DNA of 64,000 nucleotides from Hyperoplus lanceolatus (Eukaryota > Chordata > Actinopteri > Uranoscopiformes > Ammodytidae): assembly GCA_026929865.2 (NCBI GenBank), contig CM049396.1, forward strand, positions 19,399,001 through 19,463,000, written 5' to 3'. The notes under the pieces are model-generated. The model had not been told where the DNA came from, ran no database searches, and saw only the letters and a list, made by a program, of their open reading frames with translations. The number at the start of each line of letters is the position of its first letter. The first letter of the stretch is position 1. A program made the translations under genes and the position numbers. Below, piece after piece: positions 1 to 26,700 of this stretch.

Positions 1-1672
1 AAAAGCACCCACCATGATAAGCCCAATAAATTGTTTACAGTCTGGAAAAATAATATCAACTTTTTATACACTGACATATCAATAGGCATAGTCGTCAAAA
101 AGGCACAGTAATAACAAAACAATATCCACTCTATATGATGCCTAACTAAAACATTGGTGGAGGTGGGACTTTTACAACTTTATTTTGAATCGCACAAAGA
201 CAATCTGTTAGACGGTAGAAAAAAGTATACGTCTCAGAAATTGTGATCGTATTTAGCTTTAGGCTAAATGTTGGAGGCTAACGGAAAAATAAAAGGCTTC
301 ATACTGCCCGACCAAGCGGAAAAAAAGACATGGGGACATATTCAGGCAGTTTCCGGTGATACAATACAGAGGGGAAGCAGAGGGTGGGCGTTGTCAAAAG
401 AAACTTAAGAGATGGTAAAGTATCTTTCAGAAGAGAAACAAGATAGAACTATTGTTTGATTTACAGCAATAACATTAAAAAACTTGGTTAGAGATGCCAC
501 TAAGTAGGTGGCAATGCCTTAACCATATGTGTGTTGAAGACCACTAGGGTCTCTTCCATCCTTGTCAAGGGGAGTGCTAACCTTCTCTCCTTTCATACAA
601 CACGTGTATCAGACAGGAGGACGGCCGTTCATATACTGTGCGACATGCAACTTGGTTTCACTCATGGTTTAATTTCCGGATATACAAATATTACTTATTT
701 ATAATTGTTATAAGTCTTTAATATTTCCCTTGAAACCGACTTGTATGTAGTCAGGCTTCATTATTACGACTCCTTTTTCGAGATTTAGACGTTTTGTTTT
801 TATCATAACACTACCCATAATTCCCTGCGCTGCTGCAGCGGGATATCATTGGTACGAGCAATCACGTGATAGGAAGGCTCACAATTAACTGGTTTTATAC
901 GGTTTTAGCTTCAGGTCATACTCTACTGACACACCGCATTGTTTCAGGCCGTCCACAAGGCTGGTCTCTCTTATTCATTTATTTATTTTGTCTGAATCTG
1001 AGCATAAGGGTTTCGGGAAGCTGTGACAACTACCCGACAGAACACAGACTATATTTGGTGATGTAGTTCCCTGTTGACCACCAGAGGGCAGTTAGGTTTA
1101 CCAAAGAGCTTGGCCTAGTCTACAGTACAGGTTGGACGCAAGTGGCAGCATGTTTCTGACTCAGCTTTGGGAGTAGGCTTAATTGGGCAAAAATGCATAA
1201 TAATTCATTGCCCAAAATGTTCAGGACTCAGTATCCTGCAAATAAATATACCAACTCAAGGAGTGCTGTCTGAACTGCAATACAAAATGTAAAAAGAAGA
1301 ACGTCCCTGCAAGTGTTCATATTTAGTATTTAAAACGTCTTATTTTTTCACAATTTCCCTATTTAATTTCGGTTATTTAAACTGCTTCATGCCACATTTG
1401 AAGATTGTAGCAAGAACAGCTTGATCAGCCTGTTTTTGATTTCACTGTGATCATCCCTAGATTGTATTCAATCCCTTTAACCCACTTGAATTGGTATGCC
1501 TAACATAGCTCTGAATTTTCCCCATAGTTGTCAATTTAGATCACAAGCAAAAACAGTAAACAGTGTACAAAATTAGTATTCAACCCTTGAAAAGATATAT
1601 TGTGCTGTGTTTTGGTACAAGTATCATCCATACGAGCAGTACCGCTGAAGCCCCCGGTGGGAAGAGTAACCC
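1..1672. other. Non-coding flank downstream of card19
   Basis: No convincing coding exon was found on either strand; the short open frames here have no family resemblance and no flanking splice sites. Since card19 is read leftwards with its stop codon at 1675-1673, part of this stretch should be its 3' untranslated region. A minus-strand AATAAA near 977-990 is one possible polyadenylation signal, so the transcript end is uncertain. A CTCF-like motif lies at 1078-1091. Confidence 0.5.
1078..1091 (+). promoter_or_regulatory. CTCF-consensus-like motif
   Basis: The 14-mer CCACCAGAGGGCAG fits the vertebrate CTCF core CCASYAGRKGGC at every position. It lies about 580 bp past the card19 stop codon, in otherwise featureless DNA. 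One short motif match cannot show binding, because such matches also arise by chance or ride in repeats. Confidence 0.35.
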
Positions 1673-3807
1673 TTACTTCATGAGGCTTTCCTCGGTGTAC
1701 CATATGAGCACCTCATGAGCCTTTTTTTTCAAACCCAGAGCAGCCATCCCTAGGGCCCTGCTGCCTCCCGTCACTTTATCCTCTGCAGAACAAAGACATG
1801 TATTAGTGCCACTGAACATATATTACAATATTACACATAGTCAATCAAAATGAGTATGATACACTTACCACTATAGTAATAGAGTAAAGCCATTCCCATT
1901 GCAACACTGAAACATCCCAGAAAGAAGAGGGGAGCTGTAAAGAGGTAAACACATAACAACATCAGTGAAATTCATTTAGCTTGCGTGCTGGTCAGTGATG
2001 AATAACATTTAAGAACAGCAGTTTAAAAAATGTTTGAATGATGACATTGCACAAAAATTGACATACATTCTTATACATTTACAACTTACTTCTGTCGTTC
2101 ATAACATATTTCTGATGGTAGACACGAGGATATGTGAGTGGATCAAAGGAATCTGGAAGAATGACGAATGATAAGTTTTAGTGTGCAGAATATACTAGAA
2201 TACGCAACTAAATACTGTATAGGCCTACGATCCATTCTGTAATATCCAAATCATCAATAGCCGGCTCACTGGGCTCAAAAGTTATGTTTGAGGACTAACC
2301 TCTGAGGCGGAGCCGTGTGGGCAGGCTGTAGTATACCTCCTCTACATGCAAATGAAGAGCTCTGTAAAACTCCCTGCAGGCCTCGTCTCCCTTCCGCTGC
2401 AGGTGCGTCAGAAGCTCACCCAGCCGAACACTTGTAGCAACGTCCAAGTTTCGGAACTGGATACAAATAACAGTTACAATGGGATATTTTCAAACCCCAA
2501 AATGGAAATGTTCTTTTCTTACGTGCTTGCTTAACTATAATCCTGAATTAAAACATCTCTGCTGGAATTTATTTAGACATGCAATTGATGCATTCATGTT
2601 CAAGTGTTTATGTGTTTTTATGAAGTCAAGCTATTTTTACATAAGACATCATTTCCTTGATCCATTTTTATTCCCGCACAAGGCTCTTCACGGCCAGAAG
2701 ACCTGAATGTACCAAGCCAATGAGTGATGCTTGAGAAGAAATCACTTCAAATGCAGTGATAGTTAATTTAATCAAGTCATTTGAGTGAGTGAATAAGGGT
2801 AAATTCTAAATGAGCTGGTTGAAGCACAATTTTTAGGTATTTTCATAATGTGTTACTTATTTAACTCTAGTGTAAGGTAGGCTACAGTTACTAATGCATT
2901 GTAATATTAAGATTGTTCACAAGTTTATACAATGTGATGAATTAATGCACTACAACACATGCACAACTATAGTCGCCCTACAGCATTAGCCTAAATTCCG
3001 CTCACAAAGTTAAAACACCATGTGAAATATCCTAGTATAATAGTAAAGGTCACAAAAATTTTGCAGTCGATTTTGTAGGCTAAGCTACTGCATTACGAAT
3101 ATTTTTACACTGTAATGTTACTTTGACAAAAGCAGCCTACCTATACAGCGAAATAGCCTACGATGACTCACTTTGGTGGCCTCCTTGTCTGTGAGGATCT
3201 GCGGGTAGATCCTGTTGAGCTGCAGGATGAGTTTGTCCACCAGCTCCGTGTCCAGTCTACGGTCAGTCTTAAGGAAGGCGCTGTCCTCTATCAGCTGCTC
3301 GCGAAAACTGTCTCCTGTCCATGTCAACAAAGGTTCACAAAAGTGACTTAGTAGGCTACATCGTCAAGAATACCCTTCCATGCATTTGTATTTTATTTTC
3401 ATTTGAATAGGAAGCTAGTGGGCGGAATAGGCTATGCCACTAACCCCAGTCTTTCCCCGTAACAAGGAGAGGAGTTTGAAGACATGGGGGACCGGGATTG
3501 TCGCGAGACGACAAACACTCGGTATATCACAAACTTCTATGTTGACAGCGAATTAAAATGTAATGCTTTTTCATTTGACAAACGTGTAGTCGATCAAACT
3601 TTTTCAGACACCTCAACTTAACAGGACTTGCATTGAGACGTGGTTACTCTCATTGACAGAGAGAGCCAACCTCTCGGGTCGTTAATGCAGAGGCAATGTA
3701 TGTGATTTGGTCTTCACGGTTAGACATTATAGCGAAACATAAGGCCAATAACATGGCTACATAAGCGTTATTTATTTTATAATCAAAGAAAGACACGAAC
3801 CTCCCAT
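1673..3807 (-). CDS. card19: CARD19 (BinCARD), caspase-recruitment-domain membrane protein
   Basis: Six coding exons on the minus strand: 3801-3807, 3172-3314, 2300-2456, 2090-2152, 1869-1934 and 1673-1782. All junctions are GT/AG and all phases close, giving 181 residues (human CARD19: 183). The first exon holds only ATGGGAG in a good initiation context (CACAATGG); joined to exon 2 it reads MGGDSFREQL. Exons 2-3 encode the N-terminal CARD, including QLNRIYPQIL and the SVRLGELLTHLQRKG stretch, which align well with human CARD19. Exon 5 encodes a hydrophobic membrane segment (APLFF/LGCFSVAMGMALLYYY), and the tail is basic. Known for the family: it reaches mitochondrial membranes and can dampen BCL10-dependent NF-kB signalling. 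The gene lies head to tail behind bicd2, about 0.6 kb away, a neighbourhood also found in mammals. Confidence 0.93.
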
Positions 3808-4380
3808 TGTGGAGTCCCCTCTGTCCTTTGTTTAGAAACGCCCTCTGGCGTCACCCCACCGGTAGGGAGTGGCTTACGTTGACGTCTTAAAAAAAGAAAA
3901 GCTTTCCTTTTAACCGGAAATGGATATCAATGTAGCAAATACCATTAAGCTATACAAACTAGGAAATGTATGAATGGGCTGTCAGTTTTATACAATTTAA
4001 AAACTGTAAAGCTACGAGCATTATGCTAACAAAATGGGTGAATTTCTGTAAAATTAATAGCAGTTTGCAGTCACATTTTTAATTGTTGTGAACATGCTGT
4101 AGGCCATGATTAGATGAGGTCCGTATGGATTTGTCTAATTATACATTCTGTATAATTAGATTTTTTTTACAAAATGTTGCATCGTATATTCAGCTGCTGA
4201 ATTATTTGTTTTAGAAAAGTGAAATATACACAGCAATACAATAGACTACCCACCCAGTAGAACCATCATTGTACTCGCTAATGACAACTAATAACAAATA
4301 TTTCATATATTTATATGTACCTTTTCAATTTATCAGAAACTGAACAATAAAAAGAGAACACCGACCACATAATTGTGAAA
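3808..4380 (-). promoter_or_regulatory. card19 upstream region between bicd2 3' end and card19 start
   Basis: About 570 bp separate the bicd2 polyadenylation signal from the card19 start codon, so the card19 promoter must lie here or overlap the bicd2 3' end. The first 100 bp upstream of the ATG are the most GC-rich part and include a CRE-like half site (TTGACGTC near 3879-3886). The rest is AT-rich with no recognisable motif. The promoter role is inferred from position only. Confidence 0.4.
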
Positions 4381-4387
4381 GTTAGGA

Positions 4388-4397
4388 TTTATTTATT
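4388..4397 (-). other. bicd2: bicd2 polyadenylation signals
   Basis: On the minus strand two overlapping AATAAA hexamers (AATAAATAAA) lie about 1.3 kb past the bicd2 stop codon and are followed by a GT-containing stretch. They are the most plausible end of the bicd2 3' untranslated region, which would cover roughly 4370-5681. No other gene is visible in that interval. Confidence 0.5.
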
Positions 4398-5681
4398 CAC
4401 CAGCCATAACTGTTCAGTCGTGAATCTTGCTAGTGTTTTAGCACAAAGTCTTATCAATATTCTGACAAGCCACCTCCACCCAAGCTCCCTTATGAAACAA
4501 AAAGGATGATGGCATCCTGTATAGTCTGAACAGTGTCAAATAAATACAACAGAAGTTATAGTAAAAACATATAAAATCAATTTGGATAAGTACGTGAGCA
4601 ACAATGTGAAACATATCATTTATATAGCATAAACATTTAGTTATTTTCTTTTCTGTGCCATGTTTGCAAATCGCACTTGAGAATGGCACTTGAGGCTTCA
4701 TGTTTACAGGCGATGAATATTAGGACTCAAAAGGTTTACAAAAAGTTGTATTAAAACAATTACATTAAAAACTCTCTCCTTCATGAATACTATCAACATC
4801 CGACCATAACTTAAAAATCTTTAAATAAGCTTTGCAATAATACTCTTCCTTAGTCCTAACAAGCACGACTGAATTTGTAATAGCTCTACCATGTCTACAA
4901 AGGTGGAGTCCAATTACACCAATCTAGTTAAGACCCTGAATTTGAAGCTCCATATTTGCAGGATCATAGTTAAAATAAACAGCAGAAATGGTTGTCAAAA
5001 TCCTTGATAACTTTGAAAGCTTGTTTCTATGGTCAGAAAGACACCCTGTAATAAAAGGCCAAAAGGAAAACAAATAAGGCAGAAATGATAATGTCTCTAT
5101 ACTTCTTGATTTCAACCAGAGTGGAAAGTTGCGGCCGTCAAATTACCCCATAATCTCTTGTTTTCTTGCAATTAAATAAATAGGGACACACATATTTTCA
5201 ATAACTTGAAAATGTGATCTGACAGATAAACATGCACATCCAGTAAAAACATTGTACAGTATAATACTTTAGAACAATTAGTATGACATGAGAAAGAAAA
5301 ATGAATGACCTAAGAGCAAATAAGTAAAACAAAAAGTGCTCAGTAAGTGTAACACAGGAAATGGGTAATCAGCAAAGCACGCATCATGATTCACCCATTA
5401 GTAACAATAGTGGTGCAAAATATTGTTGGAAGACTAAAGGACTGCAGTGGGCAGCAGATGCAATGAATCATTCTTTCTGCAGTCAAAATGTTTGACAGAA
5501 GTTTGCATACTTATTATGGCACTCTAAAACAAGGCCCTTGACAAATATTGAATATGTCCGTGTGTTGGCGATAACATGATTTGGATCATGATTAGAAAGT
5601 GAAGGAACCAGGAGCACAGGTGACTGGCAACTGTCACAGATCCTCTGACATACCTCCTTAAGGTCACTTGGCAGGATATAT

Positions 5682-19373
<13,692 letters not shown>

Positions 19374-20978
19374 GGATGTCTCGGTGGGCAGCCGACACAC
19401 TCACAACTGTAACGGGACCCAGCCCTGGCTAGCAGGAGCAGCGCAGAAAACCACCGACACCACAAATCACTGCCGTCTTTGTTTGACTCAAATTGACTCG
19501 CATTGTCGGGACTCAAATGGTGTTTAGGTCCCCTTGTATTTTCCCGTCGCTGACTTCGACAAAACTTAACCTAAACAAAACATTTGTCATTCTCGAGGAG
19601 TTTTCTTCAGCCTCCCCATTAAGCTGACAGAGGAAACTTGAGTTGAGATCATGGATTGGGGGAAAAAACGCTACCCCTGAACGACATTCAAATCTGTGCG
19701 AGAGGGAGGGGAAATGTAGTTTTGTGCTACGCCGGTATCTCAACAACTGTGTAAATCGGCTCGCCTTGTTGACGCCAAGTACCAGGAAGCATTGCGTGGT
19801 TTGGACCGCACGCGTTAAGTTATATTATACTATCTATGGTTAAGTTACTAACTATGTTAATACAACACTGCCATCTAGATACCATATAATGAAACTACAA
19901 CTGATTCCACGAGACACAACTATAGTTATAGTTACAGGCACAATTCATGATAAAGTCTGATAAGAAAATATTATTGTTATTATTAAGTTTCTGACATTTT
20001 ATTTTTATTTTTTATTTTTTTTTTACAATCTGTTTGTCAAAAAAAACGAAAACTCCCAGAGCTTAAATGTTTTTTTTTGTCAGGCCAGTAGTTTAGAAAA
20101 GTTCAATTTAAATGGATATAAAAAGGCAGAACATCTGTCTGAAACCATCGAATATTTAGCATGTGTGTTAAATCAAACAATTGATACAATAAATCAATTA
20201 TCACAATATGTAGCCTATAGGCCTACTGTCACATATAGGCTTTTAATTAAGTCTCTTATTGTATCAGCTCTATTTGTGATTGACATGTAGGCTAGGCTAG
20301 GCCTGACGTAGCTCCACAAACAGAGTCAGAGTCAATTTATAAACTGACACTATAACCCTAAAAGTGTTTTGTAATGTTTTACTTTTCTCCTTTGACATTA
20401 GTGTTGTCCATGTAATAACCCTTTAAAGACATAAGAAATGAAAAACAAAAATGTTGATATTTTTTTCTAAGTCTTGATGTCAAACTCTTTAAATTCAAAA
20501 TTCAACCTGTAAAGAATAGGAAAAGGTCACATAGGTTTTCAGTTGTCTCTGAGCCTTGACACACCCGAATATGAAAGCAAAACAATCTTATCCGGGACTT
20601 TCCTTCAGTGTTGGCAAACTACTTCTGGTTGTTTATCCTGTTTAAGGAAGTTGTCTTTGAGATGTTTGATTATACCTGTTGCTGCACCTGCTACAGGGCA
20701 TTAGCCTGCACCTGAACATTGTTGGTGAGTGAGTGGCTTACACTTGTTTTTCTGGGTCTGTCTTCCATTTGTGGGAATTTTAATTAATTATGTTACTGTA
20801 GGCCTTACTATATCTCACCGTATATTCTCTCTGCTTCTCACTGTATTTTTTTCTCTCTCTCTCTCTCTCTCTCTTGCTGTGTTTCTGGCAACAGCCGACT
20901 TCTTATTTTTCCCTCAAGCTATTTATTTTGATCTGTCTCTTTACCATGAGATCATGATGATGTTTTGTTTTCAGGAGC
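19374..20978. promoter_or_regulatory. Divergent interval between bicd2 and the membrane-protein gene
   Basis: The start codons of bicd2 (minus, 19373) and the unrecognised gene (plus, 20979) face away from each other here, so both promoters should lie in this 1.6 kb. The first 430 bp next to bicd2 are richer in CpG. A donor-like TTG/GTGAGTG at 20725 could end a non-coding first exon of the plus-strand gene, whose coding starts after the acceptor at 20973-20974. A short (TC)n run lies at 20853-20874. The promoter role is inferred from position. Confidence 0.4.
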
Positions 20979-22173
20979 ATGACAGGAGGAGAGCTCTTGG
21001 CTTTTTACAAACACTGTATGTACATTATAGCCTATATTAAAAGGGCAAGGGGAGGGGCACACAACACCCAAAATTAAATGTACCTTTTTTTTAAAGGTAT
21101 TTCTTCATTTTAATATATTATTTTTCAATGTTTCTCAGACAAGTATTACCACTTTTATTCATTTTGCTTTGGTCTGGGATGTGGAACAGCCCTCTATAGA
21201 TCCTTTCGTTGTAAGTAGACATTGCATTCAAGTTTTCATGTCAAATAATTCAGACTTATTTGGAGCAATGTATGTTTCCGGTTTGTTCAACAAACCAACA
21301 TAGTTTTGCTTCATATTTTTATTTTTAGCTTATAAAGTGGCTTCTGTAACTTAATTGTTGTGTTGCTCTTTCAGCACTCGTGTTCCCATCAATTGCTGCT
21401 GTGATTTGCACCATATTGTTTGAGATTGTGGGAATACTATCTGGTAAGCTGAACTGCTGCTATTTAATTTCTTTTCTTCCCATTCTTTTTTTTGCAAGAA
21501 GGCAATTTTTGAAATATTAGACATATTGTTTTAAACATGACTTAATCTTTATGTCTTGGAGAACAACGAAGATATCAATGTTGATAGTATGTTTCCTGTC
21601 AGACGTGCCAGCCCATACAAGAGCATGTAAAGGACCTCCCTATGTCAGAAGAGGTAAGCACACACTAACAAAAGGGTTTGGATATGATTTGTACCAAAAC
21701 TGTATTTTTAACTTAAAACAGATTGATAATAATAGCAAAATATGTGATCAACTCTAACACATTTAAATAATTAATACAATTGGAACATTTTGAAACAGTT
21801 TTTTTAAACTAACTCTACCTTCCAACTCTCTTTAGATTCTTACTGGGGATTTTGTTTTGCACTTTTTGTGGCCATCCTGAACCTCAACTCATATCACGGT
21901 AAATCCACACATCTGTACAGAATGTTTGATATGCAAATGCCTTGGGAAAATGCCTGTGTCTATGGTTACATGATCTGCTTCATTCCAGTATACACACTGT
22001 CATACGGATGTGGAATCATGGTGTTTGCTATTAGAGGAGCAAAACGGAAATGCAGTTCTCTAGGTAACGCTTTTAAAACTGTGCAGATTGCTCTAATAGA
22101 TTGAAAGCTGAAGTAATTGATGGTATTTGCATGATTTAAGAATTGTATTTGTCTCTTTTGGACAGGAAGCTGA
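20979..22173 (+). CDS. Unrecognised four-helix membrane protein, 154 residues
   Basis: Six coding parts joined by good GT/AG sites in constant phase 1: 20979-21015, 21139-21210, 21375-21443, 21603-21653, 21836-22063 and 22166-22173. The start is the ATG just inside the exon that begins at 20975. The product starts MTGGELLAFYKHYKYYHFY and has four hydrophobic stretches at about 15-32, 38-58, 80-96 and 118-142. There is a basic tail (RGAKRK) and a loop with CKGPPYVRRD between helices 2 and 3. Short N- and C-termini and four helices suggest a small multi-pass membrane protein. I do not recognise the family. The regular phase, clean splice sites and an AATAAA at 22702-22707 argue for a real gene. 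It converges on tkt. Confidence 0.75.
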
Positions 22174-22701
22174 GAATGACAAAGCAGCCCCAGTGGGAGA
22201 AGGAGTTAACAACCACAGAATGTGAATTAAAGGTGGCGTCAGTGATTCTAATCCAAATCATGTCAAAATTGGAAAATATCTCCTTACTGTACGCTACCTG
22301 TCTGTACTGTGTGTTTGCTGGAGAGAAAAAAATGTCCAGTGTTTATACACAGCCCAGGCTGTGCAGGCAGAGCCTCTGAAGGTGTGTATTTGTTTTGGTG
22401 ATCAGGCTTGTTGATCAAATATCAACAAGCCTTCTCTGGAGTCGTCCCTGACTGCACCTTTAACAGGCTGCAATATCTCTGCTACCTACAAGCTTATGCA
22501 TGTCTCCATAGAAACAATCACTTATACTAGGTATCTGTCAGACATTGTTATCAAATCTTTTGCTGGCTATAGCTATCTCAGGAATTTACACTAAATAAAT
22601 AATTCATTTATGTAACAAGCTATGAAGATATGTGCTGTAAGAACTGTGACACTAATATGTGCAGTCATTATTCATGGTTTGTGTTACACTTGCACTGTGT
22701 G

Positions 22702-22707
22702 AATAAA
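22702..22707 (+). other. Polyadenylation signal of the membrane-protein gene
   Basis: AATAAA about 530 bp past the stop codon of the 154-residue membrane protein. It lies only about 115 bp from the opposing minus-strand AATAAA (22821-22826) expected to end tkt, so the two transcripts end almost back to back. Confidence 0.55.
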
Positions 22708-22820
22708 AAGTAGATATTCCTGTGTATGCATCCTTCTTTAACTACACATATCAACACAAACATACTTCTAGGGGGAAAAGAACAAACTTAAGTAAACACT
22801 CCAACTCAAATGCAGAGGGC

Positions 22821-23747
22821 TTTATTTCATGAAAGTAAGGTACATACAAAATTCCAAGTAACAAAGAAAGTCTTTGTTATTGGGTTCTCAAGTCAGATGT
22901 AACCTTCATAGTCACATACAGTAATATTTTCCATTCCCCAGCACTCAAAGAGCCTCCATCGCTCCACCCTGTTTAATAAAAAAAAGATGATGCCACTGAC
23001 CACATAATAATTATTGTCACACTGCTGGTACGGAACAGTTGTACAGCACAAATTAACATTGAGGTGCTTAGGTTGATGGTAACTTTAAAATTAATAACAA
23101 AAAAAAACCTGTGCTGAAGAAAAATTATGCAAATTTTGAAACCACAAATGTTCCATTTGTTTGAAGATGTGGTCAGTTGTTTTTGAGTGACTGTTCTTTA
23201 TGACCTACCTACATTTGTTTAATTTTTTCTAAACTAGCTTCTACAAACAACTTTCTTTTTGACGCTGTTGTCATTAAAAACTACGCCCCACCCAGTTTAC
23301 TAAAAGCTACATTGGAACAATATAAAAAACATTTCCAGTTTAATGAAGTTAATCAAAGCGCATTTAAAAAACACAATGAGAGCATCACATTGTACTCATG
23401 TTGAAAATGTTATAGAACATATTGTTTTGTTGGGTGAGCATCCACCAGAAACAAAGTCAGCTACGGCCACAATTTGATTACTGAAGTTTAGATATGAGGA
23501 TATGTGTGCTTGGATTTGTGTATCTCTGTCGTTGTCTGTGTTGTGATGGATGCATGAAAGAAAGGTAAACGTGGAACTCTACATCAAAGTGTACAGCACA
23601 AAAATCACATTACTCCAGTACACACTTAGGGGCATTCACAGTGAAGGACTTCAATAAGCTGGGCGTTGTGTGAATCCAAAACATACTGGACTATTTTTCT
23701 TCATCTGCAGGGGTGTGAGCAGATATGTGGGTGGGGCAGGGGGAAAA
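22821..23747 (-). other. tkt: tkt 3' untranslated region
   Basis: The interval from the tkt stop codon (23750-23748) to a minus-strand AATAAA at 22821-22826 is the likely 3' untranslated region, about 0.9 kb. No exon or transposon was recognised in it. Confidence 0.5.
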
Positions 23748-26700
23748 TTACTTGGCATTAGTAGAGGTGCTGAGCATCTTGCGGACGGCTTGGGCGATGG
23801 AGTCACGGTCAATGCCATAGATCTTGAGCAGCTCATGAGGCTTGCCACTGCGGGGAACATGGGACACAGCCAGACGATGCAGACTGAAGCCAGACTCATT
23901 GACCATAGCTGAAGACACTGCCTCCCCAAGGCCACCTGTGGAACAGCAAGTCATGGCATGAGAGAGGTGGAGGCATGAGAGGACTCCTTGATTTATTGGG
24001 GCAGTGGTGGTAGTGGTGGAGGAAGTATTCAGATCCTTTACTTTGGAAAACAACCAATACCATACTGTAAAATACTCTGTTACAAATAAGTTAGTATGTA
24101 AAAGTATCAGATGCAGAAAAGACTATCATACTATTATACTCTGTATTATAGCATTAGATTATTATTAATCATCATTATTGTAAAAGCATGATTTTATTTT
24201 TTGCAGTTGAGGATTTGTTTCAATATTGATTAATCTGCTGATAATGTTCTTGATTAATTTACTTATTATTATTATTTGTTTGTTTTATTATCATTTTTTA
24301 TTCTGAAATATTGAGAGATGCATTGTCGGCACAATTCCCCCGAACCTAAAGTGACGCCTTTAATGGTTATTTTGACCTATCTGTCCATAATGTGAATAAG
24401 CAAATGCAGTATAACATGTACAGTAAATAGAGAGGACAAGAAACATCTAAACATGCACTCTTGACCAGTTGGTCAATATGTAAAATGAATGAGATACTCA
24501 GGCACCAGACTGATGCCAAATATCCTTTGTCTAGTCAGGGCCATGCGATTACCCATCCCTTTTCTCTTAACATGGCAGTCAGTGCTATCTAGGTCACGCA
24601 GAGCCCCATGGGCACATGCTCAGTTGAGGAAATTTGACAGCACTCTGCCTCTATGGCTCACACACTTACAAAAATGCACCACAATACCAATACCTTGTCT
24701 GCAATGAGGGCACACAGCAGTCAGCCTCTGCTCATCCAATGAGCAAATGCCACCACATTGCGTCTCTGTTGCTGAACCAATGGAAACATGCCACCACAAC
24801 ACACCAGAGGATATGGACCAATGACAGAGCTGCAGCTGCTTTGTGCTAAAATGCTTTTTGCTGGTTTGGTAATGCTCATATTATATGCAGAGGCTGAACA
24901 ATATGAGCAATTCTTGTGTAAGCCTACCTTCATAGTAGTGGTCTTCCACTGTGAGGATGCGTCCTCGGGTGGCACGTGTGTGGTCCATGATGGTTTTGGC
25001 ATCCAGTGGTTTGATTGTGAAGGGGTCAATGACCCTGACTGAAATCCTCTCTGTGAATTCAGTTACTCCAGTTAATACGGCATACTATACATCTTATCTT
25101 CTTATGATCAAAGCATGCATTTGATGTACGGTACCTTTCTTTAAATGTTCGGCTGCAGCCATGGCCTCATGCAAAGTCACTCCAGCTGCCACAATAGTCA
25201 CCTGGTCATCTTTGCTTTGGTACACCACCTGGCAAAGGGAAAGGTATTGTCTTCTGTTTCAGATAAAAGTGTTGACAGTGCATGTTGTGTTCATTTTGTA
25301 GACAGACAGTTTTTCTGCTTTCTGCTTTTCCTCACACTGTCTTAATGGTATGCTTGCACAAAAAATGTCGCACCTTAGCTTGTCCAACATGGAAGTCCTC
25401 GCTGCTGTTATAGACAATGGCACAGTCTTGGCGGCTGGTTCGGATGTAGCAAACACCCTTTATAAAGGGAAACAGGACAATCACCACAGGGGAATTTTGA
25501 CAGATTCTTTTCTTTTTTTAATATAGATAAATACTCCACAAAAAAAATGCATTTTCGTTTTTGGTACCTTTGTCATAGCTGCCAATTCCACAGCCTTCTC
25601 TGTAGACACACCGTCACAGGGATAGAAGATGGTCGCATTGGGAAGGGCCCTGAACATAGCCACGTCCTCTAGACCCATCAGAGAGGGACCCTCCTCTCCT
25701 GTAAGATGTACATTTATAGCTGATGTCATACGTCCAGCATTCAGAACAGTACTCAAAAAGGTATTGACAGGTCAGATCAGCTGATGCATGCAGATCCAAA
25801 GACAAAGCCAGACTTTGCATGCGGTTGTACCTGCACTAACAGAGGGACACCTGGTTCCCTGTTGACAGCTTCCAGGGTACACAGGAAGAGAGTAAAGGGG
25901 GAAGGATTGAGTATGGCTGTAGGGCCGAGGAAGGTCACGGTAAGGAGAACACAGGGAAAGAGGGAAAGAGTGAAGGATTGAAAAACGTGCAGATTCACAA
26001 AAACAAACACACGCAGATCGCTCTTGTATACATTAGGGATACTGAGAGAAGAAAACAGGTGTTGTGATATGTCTGGCTTCAGTGTGAGGGAATAAAGGTG
26101 TGTGGGTGGGTAACAAGTGTGGGGGGGTGCAGTGTGGTAGGTACTTTCCAGCAGTTAACTAACCGGTGGACAGGCCGCAGTGGGAGCCACACAAGTTGAT
26201 GTTGCTTTCTGAGATGGCAGCTATGCGGAGCTGGTCGTAGGCGCGGGTGAAAAGGGAAGCAAGAGTGCTAGCGTACACAACGTTCCTCTCACGGGCAGCA
26301 CATCCCATGGCAACACTAACCTGGAAATTAAATATATTTTGTATTTTTTTTTTTACAAGAGATATATCTTCCATGTTCTAAATTAGGGTAGATACAGGTC
26401 AGGCCCTCTAAATCCCTAGAAAGATCACCCAAAAGGGTCAATTATCTGTGGCACAAACCAAATTTAAAAAGCTCTTTGAACCAAGACTACCTTTAAGCAG
26501 AGACTCAGTGAGAAGGGTTTTCTCCAAAGCTCAGGGGCTTGGTTTCTCATATGGGTGGAATCAGTCTCATACCTTCGCCTTCAAAATAATTTCCGTTGTC
26601 CTGCTTTCAAAACTCTCCCCAATCCCACAACGTCTGCCTTTGTTTTGCCAGAATCAAGAGCACAGCAGCACCCACCAAAGTGCAACTGCACATTAACAAG

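Noticed and set aside
19374-19400. Earlier bicd2 starts giving an MCRLPTETS leader
   Set aside because: The ATG at 19373 has the better context and gives the family's usual N-terminal length.
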